Below, in pieces: positions 7,035-10,994 of a stretch of 10,994 nt of DNA. The position numbers were made by a program, and so were the translations under genes. The DNA is from an uncultured Bryobacterales bacterium. GTDB taxonomy: Bacteria > Acidobacteriota > Terriglobia > Bryobacterales > UBA6623. The notes under the pieces were generated by a model. The model saw nothing but the letters and a program-made list of their open reading frames with translations, was not told the origin of the DNA and did not search any database. The stretch lies in assembly GCA_946887065.1 (NCBI GenBank), contig CAMPKL010000064.1, positions 1-10,994 on the forward strand. The letters are read 5' to 3'. The stretch's first letter is position 1, and every line of letters begins with the position of its first letter.

Positions 7035-7755
7035 ATGGCTCGATTCCCCGGGATTCCCGCCGCAGGCGCTGAAGTTCTTGCGGCAGTTGGAGAGGAATAA
7101 CAATCGCGAGTGGTTTCAAGAGTATAGGGAGGACTACGAGACCTGTGTAAAGGGGCCGATGCACGATTTGGTGATGGCGCTGGGGGAGGATCTGGAGAAG
7201 TTCACGAGCGGGTTTCAAACGGATCCGAAGAAGGCGATTTACCGAATCCATCGCGACATACGGTTCAGCAACGACAAACGGCCGTACAAGACTCATGTCG
7301 CCGCTTCGTTTTTCCCAAAAGCGATGCAGAAGCATGCGGGGGCGGGTTACTACTTTCACCTTGCGCCGGGTGAGATTTTCTTGGGCGCGGGCGTCTATAT
7401 GCCGGGACCCAAGGAGCTGTCGGCGATCCGCAAGCGGCTGAGCAAAGAGTCGGCGAGCTACCGCAAGCTGACGAGCGCGGCGGCTTTTAAGCGCTTGTTC
7501 GGCGAGGTGCGGGGGGAGCGGCTGAAACGGCCGCCGAAGGGGTTTTCGGCCGACGATCCGGCGCTGGATCTACTGCTTGGCAAGCAGTTTTTGGCGTCAG
7601 CACAATTGCCGGCTGAGCTGGCGGAGACGCCCCAACTGCAGGCGGAGATCGCCAAACGATTTCAGACGCTTCAACCATGGATTGATTGGCTCAACAGCGC
7701 GGTCAAGAAGGGCCGACGGTTCCGAAGGGCGCAAGCGCTCGCCTACAATGGGTGA
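7035..7755 (+). CDS. DUF2461 / TIGR02453 family protein with apparent 5' frameshift
   Basis: The open frame from TTG 7078 codes 225 residues of a conserved family of unknown function. It shows the family motifs NNNREWF near the start, RDIRFSNDKRPYKTH and AGYYFHLAPGEIFLGAGVY. Family proteins normally begin with a short leader and FPPxALKFLxxL. Those residues (GFPPQALKFLRQL) are encoded in this same frame from 7051, upstream of the TTG, but that stretch has no ATG or GTG and a TAG lies at 7027. ATG 7035 in another frame gives MARFP, and dropping one base in the ccccggg run (7046-7052) joins it to GFPPQALKF. The likely complete protein is therefore about 240 residues, interrupted by a one-base insertion or a sequencing error. 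Otherwise translation starts at CTG 7069 or TTG 7078. No function is known for the family. Confidence 0.85.
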
Positions 7756-7807
7756 TTCTGCCGTGTGCCTGATGGGCATCGTGCGGCATGGAGTGCGCTG
7801 TTGCCGC

Positions 7808-7812
7808 AAGGA
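7808..7812 (+). promoter_or_regulatory. Shine-Dalgarno that selects TTG 7819 for fabH
   Basis: AAGGA with a 6-base spacer to TTG 7819. The upstream in-frame candidates GTG 7765 and TTG 7801 lack such a site. Confidence 0.6.
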
Positions 7813-7818
7813 CGTTCA

Positions 7819-8811
7819 TTGCATCGAGCCAAGATTACCGCCGTGGGGTGCTATGTACCTCCCGGCACCCTCACCAACGCCGATTTAGAGAAGACGATTG
7901 ACACCAACGACGATTGGATCGTCACTCGCACGGGTATTCGCACACGGCACATCGCGCAGCCGCACCAAGCGACCTCGGATCTCGCGGTAGAGGCGGCCCA
8001 AGAAGCGCTTGCCAGGCGGGGCGTGGACGCATCGACGGTCGAGACGATCATTGTTTGCACGGTGACCCCGGACATGTTGTTCCCTTCGACGGCCTGTCTG
8101 GTGCAGGATCGGCTAGGCGCCAAGGGCGCGTGGGGATTCGATCTGGTCGCCGCGTGCTCGGGGCTGCTTTACGGGCTGACGACGGCGGCCCAGATGATCG
8201 CCAGCGGCTCCCAGAAACGGGTGTTGGTGATTGGCGCCGATACGATGTCGCGCATCGTCGATTACGAAGACCGGGCGACGTGCGTGCTTTTCGGCGACGC
8301 GGCGGGCGCCTTGCTGCTGGAACCAGCAGACGAAGGCGAGGACGTCGGACTGCTCGACTTCCAGCACGAGATCGACGGCTCCGGAGGCAATTACCTCTAC
8401 ATGCCTGCCGGCGGCAGCCGCCGTCCGGCGAGCCACGAGACGATCGACAATCGCGAGCACTTCGTCCACCAAGACGGACGCCAGGTTTACCGGTACGCGG
8501 TCAACAAGATGCATGACGTTTGCCGCATGTTGTTGGACCGCAACGGCCTGACGATTGAGGACGTTGACTTGCTGATTCCTCATCAGGCAAACGCCCGGAT
8601 TATCAGTGCGGTGGCGGAACGGCTGGGTTTGCCGGAAGAGAAGACGGTGATCAACATCGGCGACTACGGCAACACGACGGGCGGGACGATTCCGCTGGCC
8701 ACGCATGACGCCTTGGAGCAGGGCCGGCTGAAGAAGGGCGACCTGGTGCTGATGGCGGCGGTCGGCGCCGGATTAACCGCCGGCGGGGCGCTGTGGCGCT
8801 GGGGCTATTAA
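7819..8811 (+). CDS. fabH: Beta-ketoacyl-ACP synthase III (FabH)
   Basis: 330 residues from TTG 7819. FabH condenses acetyl-CoA (or a branched acyl-CoA) with malonyl-ACP in the cytoplasm to start fatty acid synthesis. The catalytic triad is present: Cys113 in AACSG, His255 in PHQANAR and Asn285 in YGNTTGG, with DDWIVTRTGI (31-40) near the N-terminus and the GDAAGA loop (159-164). Length and residue numbering closely match known FabH enzymes. TTG 7819 is chosen because AAGGA (7808-7812) lies 6 bases upstream and the protein then begins MHRAKITAVGCYVP as the family does. GTG 7765 or TTG 7801 would add an unconserved leader. The gene follows the DUF2461 gene by 63 bases. No plsX, fabD or acpP is adjacent, so it stands outside the usual fab cluster, and a specialised KAS III role cannot be ruled out. 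Confidence 0.93.
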   Translation: MHRAKITAVGCYVPPGTLTNADLEKTIDTNDDWIVTRTGIRTRHIAQPHQATSDLAVEAAQEALARRGVDASTVETIIVCTVTPDMLFPSTACLVQDRLGAKGAWGFDLVAACSGLLYGLTTAAQMIASGSQKRVLVIGADTMSRIVDYEDRATCVLFGDAAGALLLEPADEGEDVGLLDFQHEIDGSGGNYLYMPAGGSRRPASHETIDNREHFVHQDGRQVYRYAVNKMHDVCRMLLDRNGLTIEDVDLLIPHQANARIISAVAERLGLPEEKTVINIGDYGNTTGGTIPLATHDALEQGRLKKGDLVLMAAVGAGLTAGGALWRWGY

Positions 8812-8825
8812 ATGAAAGCATCGGG

Positions 8826-8831
8826 TATACT
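8826..8831 (+). promoter_or_regulatory. Possible -10 box for the Fe-S carrier gene
   Basis: TATACT differs from TATAAT at one position. It lies 15 bases after the fabH stop and about 40 bases before the next start codon. No recognisable -35 is seen 16-18 bases upstream, so this is a weak call; it would give the Fe-S gene its own promoter besides readthrough from fabH. Confidence 0.3.
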
Positions 8832-8870
8832 AAGGGAGTCGAGCCTTGTTCTCGCCGGAGGAATTCGAAA

Positions 8871-9197
8871 ATGATCCAGCTAACGGAAACCGCTATCAGC
8901 AAAGTAAACGAGATCATCGCCCAGCAGGACCCGAAACCAACGGCGTTGCGCGTCTCGGTGGTGGGCGGCGGATGCTCCGGATTCCAGTACTCGATGGCGT
9001 TTGAAAACAACAAGATGCCGCTCGATAAGGAATACACGTTCGACGGCGACTTGAAGGTCATTGTCGATCAGGCGTCGTTGCTCTACCTGGATAACGTGCG
9101 GATCGATTACGTCGAGACGATGGAGGGCGCGGGCTTCAAGTTCGACAACCCGAACGTGACTTCGACCTGTGGGTGCGGCAGTTCGTTCAGCGCCTAA
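8871..9197 (+). CDS. erpA: A-type iron-sulfur cluster carrier (ErpA/IscA family)
   Basis: 108 residues. A-type carriers hold and deliver Fe-S clusters to apo-enzymes in the cytoplasm. The three invariant cysteines are present: Cys35 in GGGCSGFQY, and Cys100 and Cys102 in TCGCGSSF at the C-terminus. Length is normal for the family (105-120). ATG 8871 has a strong GGAGGA (8857-8862) 8 bases upstream; in-frame codons before it (back to 8793 inside fabH) are not conserved. No iscS, iscU or suf genes are adjacent, so it is a stand-alone carrier, as erpA usually is. The symbol is chosen over iscA on this context and is less certain than the family. A terminator-like hairpin follows 21 bases after the stop. 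Confidence 0.93.
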   Translation: MIQLTETAISKVNEIIAQQDPKPTALRVSVVGGGCSGFQYSMAFENNKMPLDKEYTFDGDLKVIVDQASLLYLDNVRIDYVETMEGAGFKFDNPNVTSTCGCGSSFSA

Positions 9198-9218
9198 TCG
9201 CAAATCGTTGTAGATGGA

Positions 9219-9257
9219 GAACGGCGTCGCCCTCACGGTCGGCGCCGTTCGCATTTT
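9219..9257 (+). terminator. Terminator-like hairpin after the Fe-S gene, abutting the next start codon
   Basis: gaacggcg (9219-9226) pairs perfectly with cgccgttc (9243-9250). Three more pairs inside (9227-9229 with 9240-9242, one wobble) make an 11-pair stem with a 10-base loop. It is followed by gcatttt, a short T run. It fits an intrinsic terminator for the Fe-S carrier gene, but its tail ends only a base or two before ATG 9259 of the methyltransferase, so it might also act as an attenuator. Confidence 0.55.
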
Positions 9258-9258
9258 G

Positions 9259-9840
9259 ATGCCGACGCAGGATCAGTGGAATGAGCGCTACAGACGGGGC
9301 GAGCACGCGCAGGACGCGCCCGACGCCTTCGTGGTCGGCTGTTCCGAGTACTGGGAGTTGCTGGGGTCGCGCGTGGCCGCGGATCTAGCTGGCGGGGCGG
9401 GCCGGCATGCCGCATTCTTGGCCGAACACGGCTTCCAAACGACGGCCATCGACTTCGCCGAGGCCGCGCTCGAAGCGACGCAAAAGAGAGCTGCGGGACG
9501 CGGCGCCGATATCGAGACGAGGATGCTCGACCTGGAGGCGCCTGACGCAGACCTGGGCGCCGAGGCTTTCGATCTAATTGTGGTGGTGCACTTTCTGCAC
9601 CGGCCGTTGTTCAATGCCATCAAACGCGCGTTGCGGCCGGGCGGGCTGATTATCTACAAGACCTACACGAGGGACCAGCTGGCCCTGCCCGAAGGCCCCA
9701 CAAACCCCGCCTACGTATTGGAAGCAAACGAGTTGCTGCGCGAATTCGGCGATTACCGCGTGTTACGCTACGAAGAGAAGATCAGCGGCGAGGGAACAGC
9801 CGCACTTCTGGCCCAGAAGCCTTCTGAGAGCGACTCTTAG
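9259..9840 (+). CDS. Class I SAM-dependent methyltransferase (TehB-like)
   Basis: 193 residues from ATG 9259. A Rossmann-type methyltransferase fold is seen: motif I DLAGGAGRHAAFLAEHGF (about 43-60) with following acidic AIDF, a DLEAP region, motif post-I FDLIVVVHFLHRPL, and the LRPGGLIIYKTY strand-loop. The opening MPTQDQWNERYRRGEH is typical of the small family often annotated as tellurite-resistance or thiopurine-type methyltransferases; the true substrate is not visible. The usual DLxCG of motif I reads DLAGG here. ATG 9214 in the same frame would add 15 residues encoded by the hairpin and unlike the family, so 9259 is preferred, although neither start has a Shine-Dalgarno. The gene lies between the Fe-S carrier and nadE, on the same strand, with 54 bases before nadE. 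Confidence 0.85.
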   Translation: MPTQDQWNERYRRGEHAQDAPDAFVVGCSEYWELLGSRVAADLAGGAGRHAAFLAEHGFQTTAIDFAEAALEATQKRAAGRGADIETRMLDLEAPDADLGAEAFDLIVVVHFLHRPLFNAIKRALRPGGLIIYKTYTRDQLALPEGPTNPAYVLEANELLREFGDYRVLRYEEKISGEGTAALLAQKPSESDS

Positions 9841-9894
9841 GGCCTCCGTTCCCAGCTTCGAACCAGTTCGACAACCGCCTCACACGGCGAATCC

Positions 9895-10994
9895 ATGCGT
9901 CTCGCGCTCGGACAAATTAACCCGACGATCGGCGACTTTGAAGGCAATAGCGCGCTGATCTTGGACGTTGTTCACCGTGCCAAGGAAGCGGGAGCGGAGC
10001 TGGTGGTCTTGCCTGAATTGGCCCTGAACGGCTATCCGCAGCGCGACTTGGTGGAGGCTCCCGCTTTTATCGAGAGAACCGACCGCAAACTGGAGCAACT
10101 GGCTACAGCCTGCGGGGAAATCGGCGTCGATGTCGTGGTCGGATTCGTGGGCCGCGCATTCGACCAGCAAGGGCATCGCGCCGCCAACTGCGCGGCGCTG
10201 TTGTCGGGCGGCGAAATCGCCTTCGTGCAACAGAAGATGTTGCTGCCTACCTATGACGTGTTCGATGAAGGGCGCTATTTCGCGGCGGCCGAAGAACAGA
10301 CCGTCTGCCGGATCGGCGGATTTCGAGTGGGCATTACGATCTGCGAAGACGCCTGGAACGACAAGCAGTTTTGGGCGCAGCAGCGCTACCGCCGCGACCC
10401 GGTCGCGGAGTTGGCCGCGGCGGGGATCGACTTGATTCTGAACATCTCGGCATCGCCCTACCACATGGGCAAGCGAGAGTTGCGCGAAAGGATGATCAGC
10501 GCCGCGGCCCGGCGAGTGCAGACGCCGATCGTCATGGTCAATCAGGTCGGAGGGAACGACCAGTTGGTCTTCGATGGTTCCAGCTTCGTGGTGAACGGCC
10601 GCGGAGAGGTGGTCGCGAGGGCCAAGTCATTCACGCCCGATTTGATCTTCTTCGACACGGGAAGCCCCGGCTTCGACCTCGGTCCGCGTGAGGAGGACGA
10701 AGTGGAGTCGCTGTTCGATGCGCTTGTTTTGGGCGTTCGCGACTATATCGGTAAGTGCGGGTTTTCTGAAGCGGTAATCGGTTTGAGCGGCGGCATCGAT
10801 TCCTCGATTACGGCGGCTATCGCGGTCGACGCCCTTGGAGCGGAGAACGTTCTGGGAGTCGCCATGCCGGGGCCTTATTCCTCGGACCACAGTCTAGCCG
10901 ACGCCCGTGAGACGGCTGCGCAACTGGGCATCCGGCTTGAGACCGTTTCAATTGTCGAAGGGTATGAGACGGCGTTGCGGTCGCTTGCGCCGGT
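9895..10994 (+). CDS. nadE: Glutamine-dependent NAD(+) synthetase (partial, C-terminus beyond right edge)
   Basis: 366 complete codons are visible of an enzyme usually about 540-580 residues in this short form. It converts deamido-NAD to NAD using ATP and ammonia released from glutamine, the last step of NAD synthesis in the cytoplasm. The N-terminal nitrilase-fold glutaminase has the catalytic triad Glu41 (LPELALNGYP), Lys114 (KMLLPTYDVFDEGRYF) and Cys150 (ITICEDAW). The synthetase domain begins near residue 270 and shows the pyrophosphate-binding SGGIDSS loop (298-304). ATG 9895 gives the standard MRLALGQINPTIGDF opening; no clear Shine-Dalgarno precedes it. The reading frame stays open to the last base, so there is no sign of damage; the rest of the synthetase domain lies outside the window. 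Confidence 0.96.
   Translation, partial: MRLALGQINPTIGDFEGNSALILDVVHRAKEAGAELVVLPELALNGYPQRDLVEAPAFIERTDRKLEQLATACGEIGVDVVVGFVGRAFDQQGHRAANCAALLSGGEIAFVQQKMLLPTYDVFDEGRYFAAAEEQTVCRIGGFRVGITICEDAWNDKQFWAQQRYRRDPVAELAAAGIDLILNISASPYHMGKRELRERMISAAARRVQTPIVMVNQVGGNDQLVFDGSSFVVNGRGEVVARAKSFTPDLIFFDTGSPGFDLGPREEDEVESLFDALVLGVRDYIGKCGFSEAVIGLSGGIDSSITAAIAVDALGAENVLGVAMPGPYSSDHSLADARETAAQLGIRLETVSIVEGYETALRSLAP

Noticed and set aside
7765..7818. GTG 7765 as the fabH start, adding 18 residues
   Set aside because: The added residues do not resemble the family N-terminus, and TTG 7819 has a well-spaced AAGGA.
8113..8706. 197-codon open frame on the minus strand
   Set aside because: Fully antisense to fabH, no recognisable domain, and composition typical of a shadow frame.
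9214..9258. ATG 9214 as the methyltransferase start
   Set aside because: The 15 extra residues are coded by the hairpin, have no Shine-Dalgarno before them and are not typical of the family; kept only as an alternative.
9880..10464. 194-codon open frame on the minus strand
   Set aside because: Antisense to the nadE glutaminase domain, whose catalytic residues are all present on the plus strand.

Overview
This 11 kb window reads as ordinary chromosome of a GC-rich, Gram-negative-type bacterium. Peptidoglycan synthesis by MurB, secreted periplasmic-type proteins (a BON protein and a small helical protein), a NarL-type two-component pair and a short-form glutamine-dependent NAD synthase fit an Acidobacteriota member of the Bryobacter/Solibacter kind. 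That placement is an impression from protein flavour and base composition; no marker gene proves it. I see no insertion sequence, integrase, CRISPR array, tRNA or rRNA.

Left part (1-3370). A PgeF/YfiH-type laccase-domain gene runs off the left edge on the minus strand. It is divergent from a plus-strand gene for an exported protein with two BON domains, which ends at a strong hairpin terminator. Convergent with it is a minus-strand pair, murB followed by a DNA cytosine-5 methyltransferase; the two genes overlap by 8-11 bases. No restriction endonuclease lies next to the methyltransferase, so it appears solitary.

Middle (3371-6940, all minus strand). A small secreted, helix-rich protein of unknown function has its own Shine-Dalgarno and a downstream hairpin. 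Behind it lies a two-component operon: a membrane sensor kinase (Cache-like extracellular region, HAMP, PAS, HisKA_3, HATPase) overlaps a LuxR/NarL-type response regulator by an ATGA junction.

Right part (7035-10994, all plus strand). The order is a DUF2461/TIGR02453 gene with an apparent frameshift at its extreme 5' end, fabH starting at TTG, an ErpA/IscA-type iron-sulfur carrier, a class I SAM-dependent methyltransferase whose start codon sits directly behind a terminator-like hairpin, and nadE running off the right edge. These are mainly core metabolic functions: fatty acid initiation, Fe-S assembly and NAD synthesis.

No clear new multi-gene system is visible. The items most worth checking are the murB-coupled solitary cytosine methyltransferase, the 5' frameshift or leaderless start of the DUF2461 gene, the hairpin abutting the methyltransferase start, and the unknown ligand of the sensor kinase.
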